Positions 55,859-64,000 of a stretch of 64,000 nucleotides of DNA are shown piece after piece (the first letter of the stretch is position 1; the number at the start of each line of letters is the position of its first letter). A program made the position numbers and the translations under genes. The notes beneath the pieces were generated by a model. That model did no database searches. It saw nothing but the letters and a program-made list of their open reading frames with translations, and had not been told where the DNA came from. Source of the stretch: Arthrobacter sp. MMS18-M83 (GTDB taxonomy: Bacteria > Actinomycetota > Actinomycetes > Actinomycetales > Micrococcaceae). The DNA lies in assembly GCF_026683955.1 (NCBI RefSeq), contig NZ_CP113343.1:3596001-3660000 (forward strand), read 5' to 3'.

Positions 55859-56976
55859 TGCCTTCTCCCGTGGTTCTGGCCGGATTAGCGAAGCGCCGCG
55901 CTATTCTGCGGGAATCGACGGCTGTAGTTACGGCACTGACCCTGATCTGTGCCTTGGCGTTTTGCGCTGGAGTGGCAGTGTTTGCCGCCAACTCGGCGAC
56001 CACCTCTAGTAGTTGCTCGTTCGGTACGATCCCCAATGCACAGCCGACATCGGACGAAGCCACTGGTCTGGAGATTCAGCCACCCAGCCAGGCCCCGGCC
56101 ACTCTAACTCCCGCACAAGTGGCAGTTGCCCGGATTTACATTGCAGTTGGACAACAAATGGGCGTCCCCAGGGACGGCCAAATCATCGCGATCATGATGG
56201 CCCTCCAGGAATCCGGATTAAGAGTCCTGGCGAACACAAACGTTCCTGCTTCGCTCTTGATACGGCATGACGGAGTCGGCAGCGACCACGACTCCCTCGG
56301 CACCGCCCAGCAACGTCCATCCTCCGGCTGGGGGACCGTCGAGCAATTGATGGACCCTAACTACAACGCTCGGGCCTTCTATGGTGGACCCACCGGTCCA
56401 AACCATGGGAACCCGCCCGGTCTGCTTGAAGTCCCGTCCTGGCAATCCATGGATAAGGGCAGGGCTGCCCAAGCTGTTCAAGTGTCGGCCTTTCCTGAGT
56501 TGTACGCTCGGCGGGAACCGGAGGCAACGGCAATCGTTGACGCGCTCGCAGGCGGCACTGCGCCAGCGTCTTGCGACAGCTCTCCTAACGGTTCGGCGGC
56601 GCCGGGAATTACGTCAAATTTGAGCCAGATCCGGAAGGACATCCTGCACTTCGCTCAAGAAGGGTTGGGCGGGGCCTACGTGTGGGGTGGAACGGCGTTC
56701 AAATCCTGGGACTGCTCGGGTTACGTTCAATGGATCTACAAGCAGGTGGGGATCAACCTCCCACGTGTAGAACAGTGGACCGTGGGGCATCAAACGGACA
56801 ATCCGCAGCCCGGGGATTTGGTGGTGCAGAACCCGCAGGGGCCCAACAACTGGGGGCATGTCGGCATCTATGCGGGCGCTGGCATGATGTACAGCGCGCT
56901 GAACCCGGCTGCTGGGACGTTGCGGCATCCTGTCGATTGGAACACGGGCACGGCATATTTTGATCTCCTGAGATAA
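55858..56976 (+). CDS. NlpC/P60 peptidoglycan hydrolase of the conjugation module
   Basis: A 372-aa exported hydrolase with a membrane helix near residues 21-44 (TAVVTALTLICALAFCAGVAVF). The middle (QQMGVPRDGQIIAIMMALQESGLR) resembles the lysozyme-like part of Tn916-type proteins, with Glu in QESG. The C-terminal NlpC/P60 domain has catalytic Cys in KSWDCSGYVQWIYKQVG and His in NNWGHVGIYAG. Such enzymes open the wall for the transfer channel. ATG 55858 shares a base with the previous stop, so the two are coupled. Confidence 0.88.
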   Translation: MPSPVVLAGLAKRRAILRESTAVVTALTLICALAFCAGVAVFAANSATTSSSCSFGTIPNAQPTSDEATGLEIQPPSQAPATLTPAQVAVARIYIAVGQQMGVPRDGQIIAIMMALQESGLRVLANTNVPASLLIRHDGVGSDHDSLGTAQQRPSSGWGTVEQLMDPNYNARAFYGGPTGPNHGNPPGLLEVPSWQSMDKGRAAQAVQVSAFPELYARREPEATAIVDALAGGTAPASCDSSPNGSAAPGITSNLSQIRKDILHFAQEGLGGAYVWGGTAFKSWDCSGYVQWIYKQVGINLPRVEQWTVGHQTDNPQPGDLVVQNPQGPNNWGHVGIYAGAGMMYSALNPAAGTLRHPVDWNTGTAYFDLLR

Positions 56977-57334
56977 TTCAGGCCAAGTTCGGCGAAAGAC
57001 ACAATGAAGCAGAAGGGGCTCACGACCATCCTGCTCAATGGCGCTAGGCATCCTGGCGACGCCCCCGGGGACCGTGCGGGCCTGTCTCCGGTCGTACTAG
57101 GACTTGGGCCTTGAGGATGGCCGCTTGACTCGGCGAGGGCTACGGACGGCCTGCCAGCCGCCCGCGTTTCCGTACCCCGGCTGCACGTTCGCTTCACCAT
57201 CCAGGCTCTGAACGGATAACCGCAGACGTCGTCGACGGAGAGCCTAAAGCATCTGCAAATTATGCGCGCCTTTGGCTATTTGAGGTGGGACAGTTAGCTG
57301 GACATGACATCGGACAGGACGGAATCAGAAGGCT
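56977..57334 (+). other. Gap without a recognised gene
   Basis: 358 bp between the wall hydrolase and the DUF6308 gene. The only open frames are antisense shadows, and I see no RNA gene or strong hairpin. It probably contains the promoter of the cargo gene that follows. Confidence 0.5.
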
Positions 57335-57964
57335 ATGACCAGAATGAGTTTGGCTTCGCTCAGAGCGACGGCACCCGAGGTTCTTGACCGGTACTGCTCT
57401 CCATCAAGCCACTATGCCTTCAACACCTATGACGTCCAGGGTGATATTGCTGCCCCACTCTCGCCAAGCGATGTTCTAATGGCCAACCTCTTGAGCTTAA
57501 GCCTGCGCTGGCAAGAGGTTATTCCACTGTTTGCCGAGGGTGTTGGGCCGCAACAGCGCCTGCGCGTCGCCCTCGACGTCGCATTGGCTGAATTGAAGGA
57601 TTTGCCACCCTTCGAGTCGTACGAGACATACGAGGCGCTTGAAGCGGCAGTCGCAAGTCTGTCTGCGGCCAACACCGCCACGGACGGCTATACGAAATGG
57701 ACTCCGACGACAGTGTCCAAGGTTCTGCACCGCCGTCGGCCTCAAATTGTCCCCTTGAATGACTCGTATGTCCGCACTTTCTACGGCGTGCGGAACAGAA
57801 GGGATTCGGCGGCTTTACGGAAGGCTCTGTGGGAGGATCTCCAGGAGCACGGCCCCTGGCTGACGGCACTCGCAAGCACAAAGAAGACGCCGGACGGACA
57901 CCCACTCACCGTGCTGCGGCTCGCTGACATCCTCATTTGGATGCACATGAAGGACAGGACATAG
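57335..57964 (+). CDS. DUF6308-family protein
   Basis: A 209-aa cytoplasmic protein resembling DUF6308 proteins found scattered in actinobacteria. AFNTYDVQGDIAAPLSPSDVLMANLLS near the N-terminus, TKWTPTTVSKVLHRRRPQIVPLNDSYVR in the middle and VLRRLADILIWMHM-like sequence at the end are the conserved-looking parts. The fold is mainly helical; function unknown. ATG 57335 with weak GAAGG upstream. Codon use is less GC-rich than the chromosomal genes. Probably cargo rather than transfer machinery. Confidence 0.75.
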   Translation: MTRMSLASLRATAPEVLDRYCSPSSHYAFNTYDVQGDIAAPLSPSDVLMANLLSLSLRWQEVIPLFAEGVGPQQRLRVALDVALAELKDLPPFESYETYEALEAAVASLSAANTATDGYTKWTPTTVSKVLHRRRPQIVPLNDSYVRTFYGVRNRRDSAALRKALWEDLQEHGPWLTALASTKKTPDGHPLTVLRLADILIWMHMKDRT

Positions 57965-58123
57965 AGTCTGCTTCGAATGGCTCTCCACAAGAGGGGTCGA
58001 CCACCGCGGTTAACGTAACTTAGGCGACGAGTTGCGCATCCCTATTCATGCGGCCCTAGCGGGCCGTACCCTTGGCGTCATGACCGTGGGGCCGGCCGGC
58101 GAAATCACGTAGGAGGGACTCGC

Positions 58124-58693
58124 ATGATCAGTGCAAGGCTGCTGGCCATAAGCATCACTTTCGTACTGCTTGGTGCGACTGGATGCGGTGCTACAGAGCA
58201 ATCGACGGTCAGCCGCCCGTCCGCGTCGGCGACTGACGCGCCCACGCCGTCGCCATCACTCATACCGACATCGTCGCCGACAGTTGGACAAGCTACTTGG
58301 GGGGATACTGTGACGCTGCCATCTGGGCTTGCTTTTACGGTCACATTCCTCGGGCTACAGCCTGTCCCCTCTGGTCTCAGCGATGTTGGGCCCACATCGG
58401 TTTTTCAGGTCACCGTGCACAACGGGACCGCGCAGCAGTTGGATGGCTCTGAATTCGTTTCTATGGGTGGTAGCCCGTCTGTAACTTACGGATCCCTGGG
58501 GGAGCAGGCAAACTTCGGGCGCTGGGAAGGCTGGGTGTTTCCGAAAATGTGGACACTGCTCCCAGGGGACACGCAGACAACCAAGGTGGGCTACTACATT
58601 CCACCGGCCGGCCAAGACGCCGTGCGCCTAGGGTTTGACGTGCCGCGCTACCTCAGCCCAAGGCCGGCCGTCTTCAAGGGAGCGGTGAGGTAG
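58124..58693 (+). CDS. Lipoprotein with immunoglobulin-like (DUF4352-type) domain
   Basis: A 189-aa secreted lipoprotein. Signal peptide SARLLAISITFVLLGATGC ends in the lipobox LGATGC (Cys near residue 21). A Ser/Thr/Pro linker follows, then a beta-rich domain (SVFQVTVHNGTAQQLDGSEF, LLPGDTQTTKVGYYIPP) as in DUF4352 proteins. ATG 58124 has GGAGGG upstream. It may be a surface or entry-exclusion lipoprotein of the element, which is inference. Confidence 0.82.
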   Translation: MISARLLAISITFVLLGATGCGATEQSTVSRPSASATDAPTPSPSLIPTSSPTVGQATWGDTVTLPSGLAFTVTFLGLQPVPSGLSDVGPTSVFQVTVHNGTAQQLDGSEFVSMGGSPSVTYGSLGEQANFGRWEGWVFPKMWTLLPGDTQTTKVGYYIPPAGQDAVRLGFDVPRYLSPRPAVFKGAVR

Positions 58694-58725
58694 GCCCGGC
58701 GGGGTAAAAGTCAATCCGCCCGGGC
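58694..58725 (+). terminator. Possible terminator after the lipoprotein gene
   Basis: GCCCGGCGG pairs with CCGCCCGGGC (one bulged G) immediately after the stop; no T run. Confidence 0.4.
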
Positions 58726-58825
58726 AGCCTCATTGAGGCCGCGTGGCAGCAGCTACGGCCGAATGGTTGCGCTAGTATCGCAAGCAGTTGGCGCAAGGAA
58801 GCGAACCAGACGAGGGAACGGGATC

Positions 58826-59002
58826 ATGATGGAAACGCACGAAGAAAGCAGTTTGAGTGCATCGCTGTTGGAACTTGGGCGCGGCACACTTCAGGAGTAC
58901 GCCGAACTCGTAAAGCTGTCGTCTGCGGTTGAGGCTCCTTCGACGCTGCCCGAGTTCTACGCACCGAAGCCCGCGCCGCTTACTTTGTCGATGGCAAGGT
59001 AG
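58826..59002 (+). CDS. 58-aa protein preceding the SDH protease
   Basis: A small acidic protein (METHEESSLSASLLELGRG, then EYAELVKLSSAV). One amphipathic helix is likely; no known domain. Tandem ATGs at 58826/58829 have GAGGGAACGG upstream. The stop lies 4 bp before the TTG start of the protease gene, so the two are probably one operon. It might be a regulator, adaptor or substrate of the protease; nothing in the sequence decides. Confidence 0.55.
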   Translation: MMETHEESSLSASLLELGRGTLQEYAELVKLSSAVEAPSTLPEFYAPKPAPLTLSMAR

Positions 59003-59006
59003 AAAT

Positions 59007-59942
59007 TTGTCGACTTGGAATGCCCTACTGGACGAATTGAACGCTCTGCCTGACGCCGAGGGCAAGGATAAGTGGCTGACTGACGGCTTCACGGATTCCT
59101 TGGCAAAGATCTCGTCGCTGCGCAGTGACCGGAATGTTATCTTCTATGGCTCGGCATTCCTTCAGAAGCAGGCCGTGCCGCAAGAGAACCTCATAATCAC
59201 GCGTGAAGACATCAATGGATTCATGGGAACTATCAATGGATTTGACAGGAGCAAGGGTCTCACTCTGATCTTGCACACTCCTGGGGGCGTTACGAATGCG
59301 GCTGAGAGCATCGTTTCTTACTTGCGCCAGATGTACTCTAGCTTTGAGGTCATCATTCCTGCATATGCCATGTCAGCCGGGACGATGATCAGCTTGGCAT
59401 CGGACGAGATCGTAATTGCTAAGCATGGTCAGCTTGGACCTATCGATCCTCAGATGCAGTTCACTGCCGGGCGAAGTCATTCTGCACGCGCAGTGGTTGA
59501 GCAGTTTCAGACAGCCCAGGCGGCGATCGTAGCCAACCCGATATTGGCCCACGCATGGGCACCAGTAAATTCGGTGCTGGGTCCGTCATTGCTCCAGGAA
59601 GCACAGGATGCCCTCGACTATTCTGAACAGATTGTTGGTGACTGGCTGGCACGATACATGTTCAAGCAGGACTCCGATCCCCAAGGCAAAGGGCTGGCTG
59701 TGGCGCGGCATTTCAACGATGCCTCAAAGCATAAGAGCCATGGCAAGCGTATTGGCTTCGAGGAAGCCGTTGGCCAGGGGCTGAAAATTTCCCTCCTCGA
59801 GGATGACTCCGAGCTTCAGGAGGCGGTTCTTACTGCGTATCACAGAATGACGATTGCCTCTGAGCAGACTCCTCTCACCAAGTTCATTTGGGGCTCCCAC
59901 GGTTCTCGATGGATCAAACAATGGGCCGGGCAGCAAGTCTAA
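59007..59942 (+). CDS. SDH-family (Clp-class) serine protease
   Basis: A 311-aa crotonase-fold protease of the serine dehydrogenase proteinase family (PF01972), related to SppA/ClpP. LTLILHTPGGVTNAAESIVSYLR and VIIPAYAMSAGTMISLASDEIVIAKHGQLGPIDPQM hold the oxyanion loop and the nucleophile Ser of SAGT. No membrane helix, unlike many relatives, so it is probably cytoplasmic. TTG 59007 is chosen because the family begins here and AAGG lies upstream; in-frame ATG/TTG codons further left lie inside the 58-aa gene. Found between element modules, so likely cargo, possibly defensive. Confidence 0.8.
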   Translation: MSTWNALLDELNALPDAEGKDKWLTDGFTDSLAKISSLRSDRNVIFYGSAFLQKQAVPQENLIITREDINGFMGTINGFDRSKGLTLILHTPGGVTNAAESIVSYLRQMYSSFEVIIPAYAMSAGTMISLASDEIVIAKHGQLGPIDPQMQFTAGRSHSARAVVEQFQTAQAAIVANPILAHAWAPVNSVLGPSLLQEAQDALDYSEQIVGDWLARYMFKQDSDPQGKGLAVARHFNDASKHKSHGKRIGFEEAVGQGLKISLLEDDSELQEAVLTAYHRMTIASEQTPLTKFIWGSHGSRWIKQWAGQQV

Positions 59943-60247
59943 GTAAGCACGCATCTCTGAACGCCAGTTCGTTCATTGAGGACGCTTCTTCTCCAGGGGG
60001 TGTTCCGCGATCCGACTCCTCGTCTATGGGGTGGCCAAATGCGTCAACTCACGTGTGATGCTGCGGTGACGTGGGCAAACGTAATGGGTACGACGGGACT
60101 CAAACCCGATTAACGACGGATTTGTAGCGGATTCAGTTGACCCATCCCGAATGCGCGAAAGATGTCATGTCGCTCCGCGCCGTCGCCTCCATGAAGTCGT
60201 GAGCCCAGACAGCTCATTCCTCTGGAAGACGACGGACGGAGCACTCG
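59943..60247 (+). other. Gap before the T4SS module
   Basis: 305 bp with no gene. CGGGACTCAAACCCG at 60090-60104 looks like an antisense tRNA T arm (loop TTTGAGT in the sense direction), but no cloverleaf surrounds it. It could be a relic of an older attachment site or chance. Confidence 0.35.
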
Positions 60248-60535
60248 ATGTTGTTGGCAGCGGTGGATCCTGGGATCACCCCGAATCCTAACTTTCCCTT
60301 TCTTGCCTCGCTCAAGGAGATCGGCGGCGGCATCCTGGTCGGTGCCTTCATTGTCATCGCGATCGTGGCGATCGTTGGTGCGGCAATGCTTTTGGCTGGC
60401 AAGTTGAGCCAGTCGTCGCGGCTGGCGTCCGGGGGCGGCATGATCTTGCTCTGGACTGGTCCGGTGGCTGCGATCCTTGGCGGGATCAACGGCTACATTC
60501 TTTGGTCCCAGTCGGCGTTCCCGCTCGGATTCTAG
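60248..60535 (+). CDS. Small two-helix membrane protein, VirB2/pilin-like T4SS component
   Basis: A 95-aa protein with an N-terminal lead and two helices, near residues 28-51 (ILVGAFIVIAIVAIVGAAMLLAG) and 64-83 (MILLWTGPVAAILGGINGYI). Size, topology and the place just before a VirB6-like gene match the VirB2/PrgF-like small membrane proteins of Gram-positive T4SS. There is no sequence signature, so the call rests on context. The VirB6-like gene starts 12 bp after the stop. Confidence 0.7.
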   Translation: MLLAAVDPGITPNPNFPFLASLKEIGGGILVGAFIVIAIVAIVGAAMLLAGKLSQSSRLASGGGMILLWTGPVAAILGGINGYILWSQSAFPLGF

Positions 60536-60547
60536 GGTCGATCCGTA

Positions 60548-61945
60548 ATGCCGGTTCAGTGTGACCTGAACGGATGGTGGCCGCCCGGGTGTGGCCTTGT
60601 CTCCCAGGCGAACGATGGTTTCCTCGGAGCAGTCACGGCCCTTTTTGCGGATATTCTCCAGAACATCGCGTCCTGGATCTGGTCATTCATCACGGGAGCC
60701 TTCAGCGTCTCGAATGTAGATGATTCGCAGTGGATCGCCGTGCAGGGGCTGACAAATTGGTGGGTTGTCGTCATGATGACCCCGCTCGTCGTTGCCATGA
60801 TCCTTCAGCTGCTATCCGGTCTGATCAGCCAGCAGCCCGGCCGCTTGGTGAGGGCCTTAGTTGGTGGCGCCGTCGCCATTCCCATGGTGGCGGGCGCGGT
60901 ATTCCTGGCCCGTCAGCTCACCAAGGTCGGCGATTCCGCTGCCGCAGCGCTCCTCGACTCCATGGGGACGGATCCCTACGTGGTGTTCATGCGGCTCTTC
61001 GGCTTCGAGCGGGCACCTGCGGGATCCGGCCGGGACTGGAACGTGGTGTCGTTGGCTCCCGGCTCGAGCAGCGGGGCGGCCGGGGCAGTGATCGTCACGG
61101 CGATGGCCGTCATTGTTGTCTGGATTTTGGCCTTCATCCTTATGTGCTCGATGATCTTCCGGTCATTCGCGCTCATCGTGCTTGCCGCCGTCGCCCCGGT
61201 CGCCCTCATGCTCATGCCGTGGGAGAAAACGAAATCCTGGGCACGACGGTGGTGCGAGATCGTCATCGCGCTGCTCCTGGCCAAGCCTCTGGCCGCGACG
61301 GTTCTGGCGGTTGCTATCAAACTTTTCGCCGAGTCGAAGTCGTTCGCTGGACTGGCTGCCGGCGTCGTGGGCATGACCCTGGCGTGCGGCGCTCCTCTGA
61401 TGGCCTTACGGCTTGTTAGTTTTGCCGGCGGGGAGCTGGCGGCGGCTGCACAAACCGCGGGCGGCGGCCACATCCTTTCGCGCAGCTCCAGTTTCACTGC
61501 AAGGCAGATCAGCCGACAGGCGGGGGGCCGATTCACGCTCGCCGGGATGGCTGCCCGATCGGCCATGACTCGCCCGATCTCGTCGAGCCGTAAGCAAAAC
61601 CCGCCACAGGTATTGCCACCAAGAGTGCCGCGGCCGGGGACGCCTTCGGACGCTACGCCGTCCCGGAGTCCCGGTGGCAAACCAGCAGCGATGCTCGAGG
61701 CCGCGCCCTCGGCTCCGGATCGAACGTCCCGTCGGGCGCAAAGTGTCGGCGGGCAGCCGCGATCGAATTCGGTGTCACCGACTACGGGGCCGGTTTCCAG
61801 CGTCGTTGACGATCCACCTCTGCCTTCGGCGTCGCGTCCCTCGCCAGTTCCTGAGGCCTCTCCTTCGATAGCGCCGGCGGCGACCCCATCGCCCCGCTCA
61901 CAAACGGTCATGCCGCCCCCGAAAGACGGTGATTCCCGTGTCTGA
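60548..61945 (+). CDS. VirB6/TrbL-like polytopic T4SS channel protein
   Basis: A 465-aa protein with about six to seven helices in its first 300 residues (WWVVVMMTPLVVAMILQLLSGL; ALVGGAVAIPMVAGAVFLA; VIVTAMAVIVVWILAFILMCSMIF; FALIVLAAVAPVALMLMPW) and a Ser/Pro-rich cytoplasmic tail. APVALMLMPWEKTKSWARRW is typical of the actinobacterial TrbL/VirB6 relatives. Forms the inner-membrane part of the conjugation channel. It overlaps the next gene by 8 bp. Confidence 0.82.
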   Translation: MPVQCDLNGWWPPGCGLVSQANDGFLGAVTALFADILQNIASWIWSFITGAFSVSNVDDSQWIAVQGLTNWWVVVMMTPLVVAMILQLLSGLISQQPGRLVRALVGGAVAIPMVAGAVFLARQLTKVGDSAAAALLDSMGTDPYVVFMRLFGFERAPAGSGRDWNVVSLAPGSSSGAAGAVIVTAMAVIVVWILAFILMCSMIFRSFALIVLAAVAPVALMLMPWEKTKSWARRWCEIVIALLLAKPLAATVLAVAIKLFAESKSFAGLAAGVVGMTLACGAPLMALRLVSFAGGELAAAAQTAGGGHILSRSSSFTARQISRQAGGRFTLAGMAARSAMTRPISSSRKQNPPQVLPPRVPRPGTPSDATPSRSPGGKPAAMLEAAPSAPDRTSRRAQSVGGQPRSNSVSPTTGPVSSVVDDPPLPSASRPSPVPEASPSIAPAATPSPRSQTVMPPPKDGDSRV

Positions 61946-63425
61946 GAATTCGCGAACCCTCGAGGCCGTCAAGTTTCCTCGTTACGAACGTCGCGGCCTG
62001 TTCATGGGCTTGAAGTGGTATCAGTTGCTCCTGCTGGCGTGTGGCGTCCTCGTGGCAAGTGTGGCCTCGGCCGCTAACGGAGCGGTCGGGCTATTCGCGT
62101 CGGGGCCGATGTGGCTCGCCCTGATGTTGCTCGGATTGCTGCAGTACTCGCGGATTCCCTACCCCGTATGGGCATGCCATGCTGTCCTGTTCTTCCATCG
62201 ATCGCTGGTTAGGCAGACCCGGTTTCTCGTACGGCCGGAGAAGGCGGTCCTGGCAGGCCGTCTGGCACTGCCCGGCGGATTGGGAAACCTCGAATTGCGG
62301 AGGACGTCGACCGGTGAGTGCATCATCGTGGACCCCCGCGGCAGGGAGGCCATCGCGGTGCTGCGGTGCAGCACAAGGTCTTTTGCGCTTCTGGATACCG
62401 ACGACAAGGCCTGGGCTGTGCAGGCCTGGTCACGTGTTCAGGCAGGTATGGCCCAGCGCAGCACTGTGGCGAGAATTGCCGTTCAGGACTACACGGTTCC
62501 GTATCCGTCGCAGGCGTTGCGTGACTTCTACGAACACGCCGTACCGCATCGGATCGGAGACACAGGAGAACTGAGCTGGGGCGAGCGTTCGTATGAGGAT
62601 CTGATTTCTGCAGCTGGGTCGGCGATGAGCCACGATCTGCTTTTGACTCTTGTTGTGGACACGGCCAAGGCCCGACGGCGGATCAAAGAGTCGGGCGGGG
62701 GTCTGGTGGGCGTTGAACGTGTGCTCCGGCTGGAGGTGGAGGCGATAACCACGGCTCTGGGAACCCACAGCGTCAAGGTCGAGGAGTGGCTCCCCGAGGA
62801 CGGGATTCTTGACGTCCTCCGCGGCGCCTTCGACCCGGCCGCCGTCGCCGTTCACCGGCCGGCACCAGCCACCGAACCCGAGCGCCACAGCGATACGGCG
62901 TCCACGCAGCCGTCAGGCCCTATGGCCGTCGAGGAGCACTGGACCTATGTGCACACCGACTCCGGTTTTCATCAAACGTTCTGGATCGCTGAGTGGCCGC
63001 GGCAGAAGGTCTTTCCGGGCTTTCTGCATCCGCTGATCTACGTGGGAGATTTCCGCCATACGGTGACTGAAGTGATCCGAGCAGTGCCCACAACTGAGGC
63101 GCTGCGGGATATCCGTTCTGCCCAGGAAGCCCATGAAACCCGGCGTCGAATCAACACAAGGTTCGACAGGCCCCTCACGCGTGAGCAAAGGGCAGAAGAA
63201 GAGGAAGTCGCCCAGCGGGAGGAAGAGATCGTCGCGGGCCACGGTGACGTGCGGCCCGCTGCATACGTCACGATAACCGCAGCAACGCTCGAGGATCTGG
63301 CGAGACACAGGCAGGAGCTTGAATCGGCGGCTGCAGGGGCCTTCGTTGAATTGCGGTTGCTGGCCGGGCAGCAATGGGCGGCGTTCGTTGCCGGTGCCCT
63401 TCCGTTCGGGAGGGGGCTCCGATGA
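61938..63425 (+). CDS. SCO6880-family T4SS protein (PrgI-like / VirB4 N-terminal part)
   Basis: A 495-aa protein with two close N-terminal helices near residues 25-68 (WYQLLLLACGVLVASVASA, GPMWLALMLLGLLQY), the PrgI-like anchor, then a long cytoplasmic region (ALRDFYEHAVPHRIGDTGELSWGERSYEDL) like the N-terminal domain of VirB4. The ATPase itself is the separate next gene, overlapping by 4 bp. This split PrgI-VirB4N plus ATPase pair is the usual actinobacterial arrangement (SCO6880/SCO6881). GTG 61938 is taken; GTG 61929 is 3 codons earlier. Confidence 0.85.
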   Translation: MSENSRTLEAVKFPRYERRGLFMGLKWYQLLLLACGVLVASVASAANGAVGLFASGPMWLALMLLGLLQYSRIPYPVWACHAVLFFHRSLVRQTRFLVRPEKAVLAGRLALPGGLGNLELRRTSTGECIIVDPRGREAIAVLRCSTRSFALLDTDDKAWAVQAWSRVQAGMAQRSTVARIAVQDYTVPYPSQALRDFYEHAVPHRIGDTGELSWGERSYEDLISAAGSAMSHDLLLTLVVDTAKARRRIKESGGGLVGVERVLRLEVEAITTALGTHSVKVEEWLPEDGILDVLRGAFDPAAVAVHRPAPATEPERHSDTASTQPSGPMAVEEHWTYVHTDSGFHQTFWIAEWPRQKVFPGFLHPLIYVGDFRHTVTEVIRAVPTTEALRDIRSAQEAHETRRRINTRFDRPLTREQRAEEEEVAQREEEIVAGHGDVRPAAYVTITAATLEDLARHRQELESAAAGAFVELRLLAGQQWAAFVAGALPFGRGLR

Positions 63426-64000
63426 AGCGGACCACCCAAAATGTTCAATACCTCCCGTCGGGTGGCAACCGCCGGGAAAGGAAGGAACGACGCCGGCACG
63501 ACGGAGCGGGGGAGAGCGGACCGTGGTTGTCTGCCTTGCAGAGCTTCGGAGAGAGGCTCGACGACCGGCTGGATGGTACCGAACACGGTGGGGACTGGGG
63601 AAGTAGGGAACCAAACTCTTTGCGCGGTCCGCACCGGCTGCGTCCAGCACCCCACCGCGCTTCCACGCTGACGTTTGCGGCGGCCTATCCGTTCATCACT
63701 GAATCGGGTCTGGGCCACGAGGGAACGTACATCGGCACGGACGTCTTTGGATCCGGGGCCTTTTCCTACGATCCGTGGATTCTCTATGACAAGGGCGTCA
63801 TCAGCGGCCCATCGATCGTTGTCATCGGCACCGTCGGCACCGGCAAATCCATGTGCGGGAAATCCTTGGTGGCCCGCTCGATCACGCTGGGACGGAAGGC
63901 GGCCGTGGCGTCTGACCCCAAGGGCGAATGGGTTGCCGTGGCCAAGGCCGTTGGCGGCAAAGTCATTTCCGTCGGCCCCGGTCGCTCAGCCCGTGTGAAC
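63422..64000 (+). CDS. VirB4/TraC-like T4SS ATPase, cut by the window edge
   Basis: ATG 63422 overlaps the previous stop (ATGA) and the frame stays open to the last base (193 codons). After a basic, poorly conserved N-terminus comes TLTFAAAYPFITESGLGHEGTYIG, then SIVVIGTVGTGKSMCGKSLVARS with Walker A GTVGTGKS near residues 145-152, and AAVASDPKGEWVAVAKAVGG. This is the ATPase partner of the SCO6880-like protein and powers conjugation. The Walker B half is outside the window. Confidence 0.9.
   Translation, partial: MKRTTQNVQYLPSGGNRRERKERRRHDGAGESGPWLSALQSFGERLDDRLDGTEHGGDWGSREPNSLRGPHRLRPAPHRASTLTFAAAYPFITESGLGHEGTYIGTDVFGSGAFSYDPWILYDKGVISGPSIVVIGTVGTGKSMCGKSLVARSITLGRKAAVASDPKGEWVAVAKAVGGKVISVGPGRSARVN

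Larger units (their letters stand above)
46792..64000 (+). mobile_element. Integrative and conjugative element in tRNA-Ala(CGC), right end outside the window
   Basis: Right of the tRNA the gene content changes from housekeeping to element genes: tyrosine integrase and excisionase (51.3-52.7 kb), small regulators, a sigma-like factor, an NlpC/P60 wall hydrolase, and VirB2-, VirB6-, SCO6880- and VirB4-like T4SS genes to 64 kb. A relaxase and coupling protein should lie to the right. I looked for a second copy of the tRNA 3' end (AGGAGTTCGAATCTCCTTAG) within the window and found none, so attR is probably beyond 64 kb. Accessory genes occupy 47.2-51.0 and 57.3-59.9 kb. Confidence 0.82.

Noticed and set aside
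60090..60104. A complete tRNA gene
   Set aside because: Only a T-arm-like segment; no acceptor, D or anticodon arm can be folded around it.

Overview
This window is high-GC actinobacterial chromosome, most likely Micrococcaceae of the Arthrobacter/Paenarthrobacter type. The evidence is the mycothiol glycosyltransferase MshA next to an actinobacterial-type inositol-phosphate synthase, a GroEL with a His-rich tail, GuaB3 beside GuaB, an EspR-like regulator and many GTG starts. At least ten genes have a -10 box only 6-7 nt before the start codon and no Shine-Dalgarno sequence, so their mRNAs are probably leaderless. The family calls come from reading motifs; no database search was possible.

Layout of the chromosomal part (1-46.8 kb). 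1-8.4 kb: the end of NAD(P)HX dehydratase, then glgX/treX, treY and treZ (glycogen to trehalose) overlapping an aldo/keto reductase. 8.6-14.0 kb: ino1, a broken DUF559 gene, fhs and mshA, separated by a 32-bp-period repeat family that starts at or just after stop codons. 14.2-23.5 kb: an acetyltransferase, a PfkB kinase, the tightly overlapping alr-tsaE-tsaB-rimI-tsaD operon (alanine racemase plus t6A tRNA modification), a YbdK-type ligase, a shikimate dehydrogenase and a THUMP-like methyltransferase. 24.0-26.3 kb: groES-groEL1 behind one promoter and two CIRCE operators. 26.4-41.3 kb: an O-acyltransferase, guaB, guaB3, glpD, a PTS EIIA, SURF1, a DUF3817 protein, guaA and a large helicase-like protein whose Walker A lysine is replaced by glutamine. 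41.3-46.8 kb: a CpaB-like SAF protein, an FmdB zinc ribbon, 5-formyl-THF cyclo-ligase, galU, an acetyltransferase, a membrane protein, an NmrA-like oxidoreductase and tRNA-Ala(CGC).

From the tRNA-Ala gene (46,792-46,864) to the right edge lies an integrative and conjugative element. Between the tRNA and the integrase sits an unrecognised cassette of two or three overlapping genes (a possible 78-aa ORF, a 222-aa helical protein and a 953-aa helical-repeat protein). This is my best candidate for an undescribed, possibly anti-phage, system. Next come a tyrosine integrase broken by one frameshift, an excisionase, three small DNA-binding regulators with nearby palindromes, a sigma-like factor, a secreted protein and an NlpC/P60 wall hydrolase. 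Cargo follows (DUF6308, a lipoprotein, and a 58-aa ORF coupled to an SDH-family serine protease). Last is the start of a type IV secretion module (VirB2-like, VirB6-like, SCO6880-like, and a VirB4-like ATPase that runs off the window). The second attachment site is not in the window.

Four genes show frame breaks (DUF559 gene, integrase, probably the 3' ends of the helicase-like gene and of a winged-helix gene). Raw-read support is needed to tell decay from sequencing error.
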